From Clostridia bacterium (GTDB lineage Bacteria; Bacillota; Clostridia; Christensenellales; DTU072), in NCBI GenBank assembly GCA_028699795.1, contig JAQVTZ010000106.1, positions 1-6,380 on the forward strand: 6,380 bases of DNA. The letters are read 5' to 3'. The notes beneath the pieces are model-generated. The model was not told the DNA's origin. It made no database searches and was given only the letters and a program-made list of their open reading frames with translations. A program made the position numbers and the translations under genes. Below, piece after piece: positions 1 to 6,328 of this stretch; position 1 is the first letter of the stretch, and every line of letters begins with the position of its first letter.

Positions 1-9
1 ACGCTTCAT
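1..9 (-). CDS. 5' start of a divergent gene cut by the window edge (Met-Lys-Arg...)
   Basis: Only the first three codons are inside the window: ATG (bases 9-7), AAG, CGT, giving Met-Lys-Arg. The start is supported by a good Shine-Dalgarno sequence, AGGAG at 21-17 on the minus strand with a 7-base spacer, and by a full-consensus promoter further upstream at 73-45. The product cannot be identified from three residues. A Met-Lys-Arg beginning fits many proteins, including secreted or ribosomal ones, so no function is proposed. The gene would be transcribed divergently from the membrane protein/hslO operon. Confidence 0.6.
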
Positions 10-16
10 TTTTTTG

Positions 17-21
17 CTCCT
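17..21 (-). promoter_or_regulatory. Ribosome binding site of the left-edge divergent gene
   Basis: AGGAG on the minus strand, 7 bases before an ATG at 9-7. It decides the start of the gene that runs off the left edge, for which there is almost no coding sequence to judge by. Confidence 0.65.
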
Positions 22-44
22 TAGAATAGACATGTTTTTCCATA

Positions 45-73
45 ATTATAGAGTACACCGACCTCATTGTCAA
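45..73 (-). promoter_or_regulatory. Perfect-consensus housekeeping sigma promoter, leftward
   Basis: On the minus strand, TTGACA (73-68) and TATAAT (50-45) are separated by exactly 17 bases. This matches the sigma-70/SigA consensus at all twelve positions. Transcription should begin near base 38, leaving a leader of roughly 28 bases before the ATG at 9 that carries the AGGAG site. The gene it drives lies outside the window and would be expected to be strongly expressed unless repressed. Confidence 0.85.
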
Positions 74-95
74 CGGAATGGACCCGATACGAAGT

Positions 96-112
96 GATTT
101 TATCGTAAAATC
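96..112. promoter_or_regulatory. 17-bp palindrome between divergent promoters, possible operator
   Basis: GATTTTA-TCG-TAAAATC is a perfect 7-bp inverted repeat with a 3-base centre. It lies between the -35 boxes of the leftward promoter (68-73) and the rightward promoter (149-154), where a dimeric regulator could act on either. The repeat is AT-rich and no regulator family is recognised from it, so an operator role is an inference. A chance palindrome in AT-rich DNA is the main alternative. No U-tract follows on either strand that would make it a terminator. Confidence 0.3.
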
Positions 113-148
113 CCCTTATTATATATATAACTTTGTCAACATTTTTGA

Positions 149-177
149 TTGCAAAATCATGTATATTGTTGTATACT
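149..177 (+). promoter_or_regulatory. Promoter of the membrane protein-hslO-TPR operon
   Basis: TTGCAA (149-154) and TATACT (172-177) are separated by 17 bases. This matches the SigA consensus at four of six and five of six positions. An AT-rich run (116-130) lies upstream and could help as an UP-like element. The predicted start of transcription is near 184, giving a leader of about 26 bases before the ATG at 211. It is weaker than the divergent promoter in the same region. Confidence 0.6.
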
Positions 178-210
178 TTCTTGTAAGAGTGACTATAACG
201 AGAGGTAAGT

Positions 211-1266
211 ATGGCAGACAAGAAACCCCAAGAAAAAAAGTCAGCAGGATTACAAATCAAGTTTCTGCGCAAACTGACCCCCGCGCCCGAAAAACGCAAC
301 GAACCTTCCAAAGGAGCTTATCCCGCAGGGCGGTTTAAAATGTGTTTCGATATTATCAAAAGCAATTTTTCCAACTTGGCTATTGTCAACATCTTAACGC
401 TTTTGTTCGCGTTACCCATGCTTGCGGCGGTTGGTTTTGTCGCAGTTTTGGGCTTCGAACGCTTTTCGTATTTACTTCACGGTATTACAGAAACGCCATA
501 TTTGATGTCCAATCTTGGCATAGGTTTATCTCAAGGCGCATCAATTGCGGTGGCGAAAGCGGATATGCTGATAGCATACCGTGTTTTGTTTTCGGCAATT
601 GCCGTCAGTTTGCCTATTTTAGGCTTTGGCCTTGCGGGCATCTATCATGTAGTAACAAAAATGGTATGGGGCGAAAGCTTTATTTGTAAAAAGGATAAAT
701 ACGGCAACGATATCCCCCGCATGGTCATAGAATATTTCCGTGGCGTCAAATTATACTGGAAACAAACCGTAGTAATTATGTCTGTGTTCGCGGTGGTGTT
801 CGCAGGCGCGAGCAACCTTATTATCGGATTCGTGCAAGGGCTTTGGCTTAACAACCTTAATGCGGGTCATTGGTTCGGGCTTATCTTAAGTTGCTTGGTT
901 GGGTTTGTGTCCATTTTGGTACTGTTTAACCTGTTGCCTATGGTGGTTGCGTACGAGTTGCCTCTCGTCACAAAATTAAAAAATGCGTTTTTACTTTCGG
1001 CGGCGTTTCTTGTGCCGACAATGTTTATCATATCGATAGCATCCATACCCTTTATTTTGTTGGTGGGCGGCCCATTGCTCAAGATGCTTGCCGCATTGGC
1101 GTTATCTATGATAGGCTTTTCGTTTTTCTGTCTGATTTCAGCCAATTATTTAGGATATAATTCAGAAAAAATCATCGTACCGCTTTACGAAACCGTCCTC
1201 CTAAACGAAAGAAAGAAAAACAGCAAAAAAAAGAACAAAAAAGGTAATTCCAACAAAAAGCAATGA
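211..1266 (+). CDS. Polytopic membrane protein, distantly YesL/DUF624-like, unknown function
   Basis: The 351-residue product has a charged cytoplasmic-looking N-terminus (1-50) rich in Lys and Pro. About six hydrophobic segments follow, near residues 56-80, 126-147, 187-209, 220-247, 258-286 and 288-313. It ends in a very lysine-rich tail (334-350). There is no cleavable signal peptide. The first membrane block, with an Asp-Ile-Ile-Lys-x-Asn-Phe start and a Leu-rich stretch ending in Leu-Pro, and the later Lys-Asn-Ala-Phe segment resemble YesL/DUF624 membrane proteins of Gram-positive bacteria. The likeness is weak, and 'integral membrane protein' is the safe call. The start is supported by GAGAGG at 200-205, 5 bases before the ATG. 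It is the first gene of an operon, and its TGA overlaps the hslO ATG in an ATGA junction. Confidence 0.85.
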   Translation: MADKKPQEKKSAGLQIKFLRKLTPAPEKRNEPSKGAYPAGRFKMCFDIIKSNFSNLAIVNILTLLFALPMLAAVGFVAVLGFERFSYLLHGITETPYLMSNLGIGLSQGASIAVAKADMLIAYRVLFSAIAVSLPILGFGLAGIYHVVTKMVWGESFICKKDKYGNDIPRMVIEYFRGVKLYWKQTVVIMSVFAVVFAGASNLIIGFVQGLWLNNLNAGHWFGLILSCLVGFVSILVLFNLLPMVVAYELPLVTKLKNAFLLSAAFLVPTMFIISIASIPFILLVGGPLLKMLAALALSMIGFSFFCLISANYLGYNSEKIIVPLYETVLLNERKKNSKKKNKKGNSNKKQ

Positions 1267-2150
1267 GCGAAATCATGAAAGCCGTAATCTTGGGCGGAAA
1301 AGCGCGTGTTGCCGTATCGGATACCACCGATATTGTCAATCAATCCATCCAAATGCATCAATTATCTCCGCTTGCTGCGGCCGCTTTGGGCAGAACGCTT
1401 ACCGCGGGCGCTTATCTATCTTCTAATTTAAAAGGCAAAAAAGATAAGTACAGTATTGTCGTGAACGGCGGCGGCCCTTTGGGCAAAATTGTTGTTGCAG
1501 GAGAGGCGGGTTGTAATGTACGCGGTTTTGTAGAAAATCCTTATGTCGAACTTCCTTACAAAAACGGCAAGTTGGATGTGGGCGGAGCCGTGGGGAAAAA
1601 CGGCGATATTACAATAATAAAAGACCTTGGTCTTAAAGAGCCTTATGTTGGCGTCAGTAAGTTGATCTCGGGCGAAATCGCCGAAGATTTTGCTTCTTAT
1701 CTATTAAAGAGTGAAGGGATAACCGCCGCGGTTGCTTTGGGGGTGCTTACGGACATGCGCGGATGCCGCGCGGCGGGCGGCGTGATAGTGGAGGCCATGC
1801 CCGATGCTACGGACGAAGATATAATTATCTTAGAAGACATCATGACCAATTTTTCCGGTATCAGTTCAATGCTTGCAGAAAAAAGCGCAAAACAAATCAT
1901 GGATTTTTATTTCGGGCATTTAGACGCCGAGATTTTTCCATCACAAAAGATTACACTCCAATGTCATTGCAAAAAGAAAATAGAAGGCGTGGTAAGAAGT
2001 CTTGGCAGAAACGAGGCCGAAAGTATTATAGCGGAAAGCGGCAAAATTGAAGTGCGTTGCGATTTTTGCAACACAGTATATACCTTTCATCAAGACGAAC
2101 TGGATAAGCTATTCGGGAGGGCGCATGGCAATCATTCTAAATTTAAATAA
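1263..2150 (+). CDS. hslO: Hsp33 redox-regulated molecular chaperone
   Basis: This 295-residue protein is about the usual length for Hsp33, a cytosolic holdase that binds unfolding proteins during oxidative stress. In the family, a C-terminal zinc-bound cysteine switch forms disulfides and opens the protein. The switch is intact here: Cys-His-Cys at 234-236 and Cys-Asp-Phe-Cys at 266-269, the CxC and CxxC pairs that hold zinc. The N-terminal domain carries the family's ALGR-type helix (41-44), the Lys-rich turn and Gly-rich strand near 57-80, and the AAGGVIVEAMP segment (170-180). The ATG lies in an ATGA overlap with the membrane protein gene, and no good Shine-Dalgarno is correctly spaced (AAGG at 1241-1244 is 18 bases away). 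Translation is therefore probably coupled. Met5 (1275) is an alternative start. The 3' end overlaps the next gene by 26 bases. Confidence 0.96.
   Translation: MSEIMKAVILGGKARVAVSDTTDIVNQSIQMHQLSPLAAAALGRTLTAGAYLSSNLKGKKDKYSIVVNGGGPLGKIVVAGEAGCNVRGFVENPYVELPYKNGKLDVGGAVGKNGDITIIKDLGLKEPYVGVSKLISGEIAEDFASYLLKSEGITAAVALGVLTDMRGCRAAGGVIVEAMPDATDEDIIILEDIMTNFSGISSMLAEKSAKQIMDFYFGHLDAEIFPSQKITLQCHCKKKIEGVVRSLGRNEAESIIAESGKIEVRCDFCNTVYTFHQDELDKLFGRAHGNHSKFK
2115..2120 (+). promoter_or_regulatory. Ribosome binding site inside hslO that sets the start of the TPR-like gene
   Basis: GGGAGG, 4 bases before the ATG at 2125, lies within the last codons of hslO. The reading frame is open further upstream to an ATG at 2047. 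That longer start would add 26 residues read out of frame from the conserved Hsp33 zinc domain, so 2125 is preferred. Confidence 0.75.
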
Positions 2151-3789
2151 CCAAAACGCCGAATTTTATTATAACCTTGCGCTCGAGCAAATGGAAGCAG
2201 GAATTTATTACGAAGCGATACTCAACCTTATTAAAGCGAACGAGCGCGCGGATAGTCCCAATTATAAATTGCAACTTGCCGAAGCGTATTATCATACTCA
2301 AAACTTTACCCAATCTACCAATATATATATTAAGCTGTTTTTTGAGAAACGCAGACTCGCCTATATTCTTGCCATCTATCGCAATCTGTTGCTGATGGGA
2401 CGAACGATGGATGCCCGCAAATTTATACTGTCATGTTTCCGTGAAATCGATTCCATTTTTACAGATTCCTACGAAGACTTGCCCGAAATGGAAGAAGACG
2501 AACTGCAAAAGGTTATGGGACTTGCCGAAAGCGAAGATTTCAAAGGTTTTCTTAACCTTATGGACACATATAACGAATCAACTCTATCACAACTAAAAGA
2601 GTTGGTTATGAAGTCGGATTACGATAAGGCCGTCATGAAGGCGATGGAAATCCCTCCCGAATCAAAGTTGTACGATAGCGCGCGAGAGATTATTTGCATC
2701 TGTTCTCAGGCAAGAGGCGATTACGAATTGGCGGAGAAAACAGCAAAAGAATTGTCTTTCGACACGCCTGACAATGTGGTAGCTTTTGGCGTGCTTGCAA
2801 CGATGCCGGACAGAGTATGTAGAAAAGAGATTGAAGAGCGCGCAGCATCCTTGGCGCCGCTTATCAAAAACTCTTCGGGGAAGGCGTTGGACTTTCTAAA
2901 AACTTTGTCGCACACCGCGCATACAGACCTTTTCGATAAGTATTTACAAGAAATTTATGAAGAGAACTCTTGTGTGTTCGACATCATAGCGTACAAAATG
3001 TTTTGTTTGTTTGCCAAAGGCAAAAAAGCAGAGGGAAAAGCCCATCTAAAGCGGTTGCAAATGTTGTTTCCAAATGATTTTTTGGTGAGAGCTTATACGG
3101 GATTTGTGGACGCGGGTATCCCTTCCCACTGTTGGGAAGAACTGAAATTTATGCCGTATTGCTCGGATACGGAAGTGGTAGAGAAAAGGTTTTTTGGCTT
3201 GGAATCGGCGCGGAAAAACAAAAAGAAAACAACCGAAGAAATCGGGAACCTGTTGTGCGCGATGTTTTGCGAGGGGGATCAAGAAGTGTCGCTTATTATA
3301 GAACGCGCAATGAGAACCTGTTTCCATGTAAAACATACCCCGTATCGCTTTTTTGAGGATTTGTTGTCGGATATCAATCTTTCGGCGGAAATCAAGTGTG
3401 ACTTAATCTACTATATGCTGATGTACGGATGGGATTCCATGGTCAATGTGATGATGGGGGATACCTTTGTGCGTTGCCGTTTGGAGTCTTTGGGCAGCAC
3501 CGAATGGCAGATCAAACCCACAAAAATATATTGTGAAATTTATACTCAAATGATTTCGGACGGAGAGGTCCCCAATGCGCAAACGCTTTTTGAAGTCATA
3601 GACAGCATGCTCAAAATCGGTATGAAAAAAAGCATGAAAGACGAGTCTTTATTTGCAGTCGCCCATTATCTTTACGAACTCAAACTGGGCTCCGAAGACG
3701 AAGTTTTTGAAGAGTATATCGATATTTACGACGCCAACCCAGTGACGGCGCAAAAGTATTACGAAGTATTTAAAAATATCATAGAGTAG
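2125..3789 (+). CDS. Soluble alpha-helical TPR-like protein, unknown function
   Basis: The product is 554 residues when started at the ATG at 2125, which has GGGAGG just upstream. The N-terminus (about 12-110) is a run of paired amphipathic helices with TPR-like spacing. Examples are the Tyr-Asn-Leu-Ala...Gly-Ile-Tyr-Tyr-Glu-Ala-Ile block at 16-32 and the Leu-Ala-Glu-Ala-Tyr-Tyr block at 51-56. Further helical repeats are visible near 157-215 and 285-315. There is an acidic stretch at 117-127 and a basic stretch at 363-368. No signal peptide, membrane segment or catalytic motif is seen, so it is probably a cytoplasmic scaffold or binding protein. It is the last gene of the operon, overlaps hslO by 26 bases, and is followed by a terminator. 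The family is not recognised beyond the repeat fold, and the C-terminal half (about 340-554) resembles nothing I can name. Confidence 0.88.
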   Translation: MAIILNLNNQNAEFYYNLALEQMEAGIYYEAILNLIKANERADSPNYKLQLAEAYYHTQNFTQSTNIYIKLFFEKRRLAYILAIYRNLLLMGRTMDARKFILSCFREIDSIFTDSYEDLPEMEEDELQKVMGLAESEDFKGFLNLMDTYNESTLSQLKELVMKSDYDKAVMKAMEIPPESKLYDSAREIICICSQARGDYELAEKTAKELSFDTPDNVVAFGVLATMPDRVCRKEIEERAASLAPLIKNSSGKALDFLKTLSHTAHTDLFDKYLQEIYEENSCVFDIIAYKMFCLFAKGKKAEGKAHLKRLQMLFPNDFLVRAYTGFVDAGIPSHCWEELKFMPYCSDTEVVEKRFFGLESARKNKKKTTEEIGNLLCAMFCEGDQEVSLIIERAMRTCFHVKHTPYRFFEDLLSDINLSAEIKCDLIYYMLMYGWDSMVNVMMGDTFVRCRLESLGSTEWQIKPTKIYCEIYTQMISDGEVPNAQTLFEVIDSMLKIGMKKSMKDESLFAVAHYLYELKLGSEDEVFEEYIDIYDANPVTAQKYYEVFKNIIE

Positions 3790-3807
3790 CAGTAATAAAG
3801 ATAGACT

Positions 3808-3841
3808 AAAAAAGGCTGTCGCGAACCGTAACAGCCTTTTT
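3808..3841. terminator. Bidirectional intrinsic terminator between convergent operons
   Basis: GGCTGT (3814-3819) pairs with ACAGCC (3831-3836) around an 11-base loop. The stem is flanked by A6 (3808-3813) and T5 (3837-3841), which can extend it by five A-T pairs. On the plus strand the T-run follows the hairpin, ending the TPR-like gene whose stop is at 3789. On the minus strand the complement of A6 gives a U-tract, ending the phosphatase gene, which stops at 3866. The hairpin thus serves both converging operons. Confidence 0.88.
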
Positions 3842-3865
3842 GTTTATGCTCTTTTGTCTATGCCG

Positions 3866-4867
3866 TTACTGGGATAGCACAATAATTCGTGAATCCTGTG
3901 GAATGTCGAATCGGCCGTACAGACTGCCAAGATGTGATACGAAAAACCACCTTGCGAGTGCTGCGACGGCAAAGCCGATAAAGCCGCCGAACAGGATGTC
4001 GGACAGATAATGCGCGCCCATGACGATGCGGCTTATCCCTACAAGCGCCGTATAGATCGCGGGAAACACCCAAAACATCCATTTGTATTTGGCGAATTTA
4101 GAATACATGTCGGGCAAAATAATCAAGAAAAAGGAAGCCGAAGCGGCGACCGTATGCCCCGACGGGAAAGACTTAAAAGCGTCATGGTCGATTGCTTTAT
4201 AAGAAGAGACATAGTCGCCCGCGCGTAAAGGGGATTTGAACAAGAATTCCGGCTTGTACCAAGGAGAAAATCCTTGAAACAAGTCGCCGCCTCTCACATA
4301 GGTTGCGATGAGTTCGGCGTTTGCGTCGTTGTCTACCATCGTACGGAAGCGTTGGCGCGACCAAAGAATTTTCATAATTTGCACGATAACATTGCTTAAA
4401 GCGGCAACTACAGCGATAAATAGTGCAAGAACCAACAGTTTGCGCATCACTTTTTTGTCCACTTTGACGGTTGCCAAAAGCGCGCAAGCGGTGAGTATCA
4501 GGCAAAAAACGATTTTGTAAACGACAGAGTAAGATATTGTTTCACGGATGAAGTTTCCCCAAAACCAACTGCCTATCGCATAGTACCACCCTACAAAAAC
4601 AAGAGCGGCGCTTACAACTTTCCATAGGATTGTATGTGTTTTGGTTTTCCCGAAATCTTGATGAAACAAAATGGTACCCACAATCGGCGCCGCAAGATAA
4701 CTGGGAAGTTCGCCCAGTTTGTCGAAATACTGTCCGAACAGGCTGTTCGGATTGTACAATGCTTTGTTGATAGCAAGGTCGAAAAATGCGGCAAGGACGG
4801 CAATTACAACAAACGCGCCCGCGCATATCCCGATTTCTGTCCAACCTTTTTTCGTTATTTTTTGCAT
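3866..4867 (-). CDS. PAP2-family membrane phosphatase
   Basis: This 333-residue integral membrane protein has hydrophobic segments near 13-31, 82-101, 113-133, 142-165, 240-253, 264-279 and 292-311. It carries the three acid-phosphatase motifs of the PAP2 superfamily: Lys166-x6-Arg173-Phe174, Pro235-Ser-Gly-His238, and Ser279-Arg280-x5-His286-x3-Asp290. In the family, His286 is the nucleophile and His238 the acid. The first motif ends in Phe instead of the usual Pro. Members remove phosphate from membrane lipids such as phosphatidic acid, phosphatidylglycerol phosphate or undecaprenyl pyrophosphate. The substrate here cannot be chosen from sequence. The gene starts 11 bases after the glycyl-tRNA synthetase stop, and its Shine-Dalgarno AGGGAG (4879-4874) touches that stop codon, so the two genes share a transcript. 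The bidirectional hairpin follows. Confidence 0.93.
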   Translation of the reverse strand: MQKITKKGWTEIGICAGAFVVIAVLAAFFDLAINKALYNPNSLFGQYFDKLGELPSYLAAPIVGTILFHQDFGKTKTHTILWKVVSAALVFVGWYYAIGSWFWGNFIRETISYSVVYKIVFCLILTACALLATVKVDKKVMRKLLVLALFIAVVAALSNVIVQIMKILWSRQRFRTMVDNDANAELIATYVRGGDLFQGFSPWYKPEFLFKSPLRAGDYVSSYKAIDHDAFKSFPSGHTVAASASFFLIILPDMYSKFAKYKWMFWVFPAIYTALVGISRIVMGAHYLSDILFGGFIGFAVAALARWFFVSHLGSLYGRFDIPQDSRIIVLSQ

Positions 4868-4878
4868 GGTCTTCTCCC

Positions 4879-6267
4879 TTAATATTCTAGTTTCTTAATA
4901 AAAAATTCGTCCAATTCGTCCAAAGGCAGCCTGATTTGTTCCATCGTATCGCGGTCGCGTACGGTAACGGTGTTCTGTTCCTCCGTTTCAAAATCGACTG
5001 TAACACACCAAGGCGTGCCAATTTCGTCCTGACGGCGATACCGCTTGCCGATGCTGCCTGTTTCGTCGTAAACGGCAGCGAATTTTTTGGAAAGAGCGCG
5101 ATAAATTTCGGTTGCTTTTGCACCAAGTTGTTTCTTTTGTAAAGGTAATACCGCAACTTTGTAAGGCGCAATCGCGGGGTGCAAATGCAGTACCACACGG
5201 CTGTCTCCACCGCCCAAGTCTTGTTCGTCATAAGCATTGCAAAGGAATGCCAGTACCACTCTGTCCGCGCCTAGTGACGGTTCGATACAGTAGGGCACAT
5301 ACCTTTCGCTTGTGACGGGGTCGGTATATTCTAATGATTTGCCAGATTTTTCCATATGCGCTTTTAAGTCGAAGTCGGTTCTGTCTGCGATGCCCCAAAG
5401 CTCTCCCCAACCGAACGGGAACATAAACTCGAAATCTGTTGTTGCATTGGAGTAATGCGAAAGCTCTTCTTTGTCGTGGTCACGAAGCTTTAAATTTTCG
5501 GGTTTCATGCCCAGCCCCAATAACCATTGGTGGCAAAAATCTTTCCAGTAATGAAACCATTCTAAATCGGTGCCCGGTTTGCAGAAGAATTCCAATTCCA
5601 TTTGTTCGAATTCTCTTGTACGGAAAGTGAAGTTGCCGGGGGTGATTTCGTTGCGGAAGCTCTTGCCGATTTGCGCGATACCGAAAGGCACGCGACTGCG
5701 TGACGACCGTTGCACATTGGCAAAATTGACGAAAATACCTTGCGCTGTTTCGGGACGAAGATAAACCGTATTTGCGGTATCCTCGGTTACACCTTGAAAA
5801 GTCTTGAACATAAGATTAAACTTGCGCACGCCCGTAAAGTTGCTGTTGCCGCATACGGGACACTTGATTTTTTTGTCCACAATAAACTTTTCCATCTGTT
5901 CGTTGGTCCAGCCTGCCAGCTTAATCTCCAACTTGTTTTTGGCGATATAATCTTCTATCAGATTATCCGCGCGGTGGCGACTACGGCACTCTTTGCAGTC
6001 CATCAGCGGGTCGGAAAAGCCTCCGACATGTCCGCTTGCTTCCCAAACGAGAGGATTCATGAGAATTGCGCAGTCTACGCCGACATTATATTCGTTTTCT
6101 TGAACAAACTTTTTCCACCAAGCCTTTTTCACATTGTTTTTAAGTTCGACACCTAAAGGGCCGTAATCCCAAGTGTTTGCCAGTCCCCCATAAATTTCGC
6201 TTCCGGGATATATAAATCCTCTGCCCTTGCAAAGAGATACAAGTTTCTCCATTGTCAGTTTTGCCAT
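4879..6267 (-). CDS. glyS: Glycyl-tRNA synthetase, single-chain (alpha2, class II) type
   Basis: This 462-residue enzyme joins glycine to tRNA-Gly using ATP in the cytoplasm. It is the single-polypeptide homodimer type, also called glyQS, and not the separate alpha and beta subunits. The N-terminus has the typical GSEIYGGLANTWDYGPLG block (22-39). An insertion holds two Cys pairs, Cys91-x2-Cys94 and Cys136-x2-Cys139, a likely zinc site. The catalytic core shows RPETAQG (171-177), class II motif 2 with FRNE (204-207) and an Arg-Glu-Phe-Glu-Gln-Met-Glu run (218-224), and motif 3 with Gly333-Ala-Asp-Arg336. The C-terminal anticodon-binding domain starts at about 365. Length and all key residues look intact. 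The start has AGGAG (6278-6274) six bases upstream. It is the first gene of a two-gene operon with the PAP2 phosphatase. Confidence 0.97.
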   Translation of the reverse strand: MAKLTMEKLVSLCKGRGFIYPGSEIYGGLANTWDYGPLGVELKNNVKKAWWKKFVQENEYNVGVDCAILMNPLVWEASGHVGGFSDPLMDCKECRSRHRADNLIEDYIAKNKLEIKLAGWTNEQMEKFIVDKKIKCPVCGNSNFTGVRKFNLMFKTFQGVTEDTANTVYLRPETAQGIFVNFANVQRSSRSRVPFGIAQIGKSFRNEITPGNFTFRTREFEQMELEFFCKPGTDLEWFHYWKDFCHQWLLGLGMKPENLKLRDHDKEELSHYSNATTDFEFMFPFGWGELWGIADRTDFDLKAHMEKSGKSLEYTDPVTSERYVPYCIEPSLGADRVVLAFLCNAYDEQDLGGGDSRVVLHLHPAIAPYKVAVLPLQKKQLGAKATEIYRALSKKFAAVYDETGSIGKRYRRQDEIGTPWCVTVDFETEEQNTVTVRDRDTMEQIRLPLDELDEFFIKKLEY

Positions 6268-6273
6268 TGTCGT

Positions 6274-6278
6274 CTCCT
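6274..6278 (-). promoter_or_regulatory. Ribosome binding site of glyS
   Basis: AGGAG on the minus strand, six bases before the ATG at 6267-6265. It fixes the start at a methionine followed by Ala-Lys-Leu, just ahead of the conserved N-terminal helix. Confidence 0.85.
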
Positions 6279-6299
6279 AAAGTAATAATCAATAGCAAT

Positions 6300-6328
6300 A
6301 TCATATAAAAAATAAGGGATGAAGTCAA
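6300..6328 (-). promoter_or_regulatory. SigA-type promoter of the glyS-PAP2 operon
   Basis: TTGACT (6328-6323) and TATGAT (6305-6300) on the minus strand are separated by 17 bases, each one mismatch from consensus. Transcription should begin near 6293, leaving about 26 bases before the ATG at 6267. That leader is too short for a T-box or other riboswitch, so expression from this promoter looks constitutive or controlled at initiation. Confidence 0.8.

Noticed and set aside
120..130. TA-repeat tract (TATATATAA) as a second promoter or repeat element
   Set aside because: No -35 element stands at a suitable distance on either strand. It is better explained as AT-rich DNA upstream of the promoter at 149-177.
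21..311. Minus-strand open frame of 96 codons across the left intergenic region
   Set aside because: It runs through both promoters and into the start of the membrane protein gene on the opposite strand, has no ribosome binding site, and has no recognisable protein character. The short start at base 9 is far better supported.
78..338. Plus-strand open frame of 86 codons overlapping the start of the membrane protein
   Set aside because: It contains the promoter at 149-177 and is out of frame with the well-supported gene at 211.
2047..2124. Upstream extension of the TPR-like protein to the ATG at 2047
   Set aside because: No Shine-Dalgarno fits, and the extra residues are read out of frame from the conserved Hsp33 zinc domain. 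The ATG at 2125 has GGGAGG directly upstream.
4197..4505. Minus-strand open frame of 102 codons inside the phosphatase gene
   Set aside because: It is an alternative frame of the PAP2 gene, whose catalytic motifs show which frame is real.
5710..6156. Plus-strand open frame of 148 codons antisense to glyS
   Set aside because: It lies wholly inside the conserved synthetase gene, without a promoter or ribosome binding site that I can see. It is a shadow of the real coding strand.
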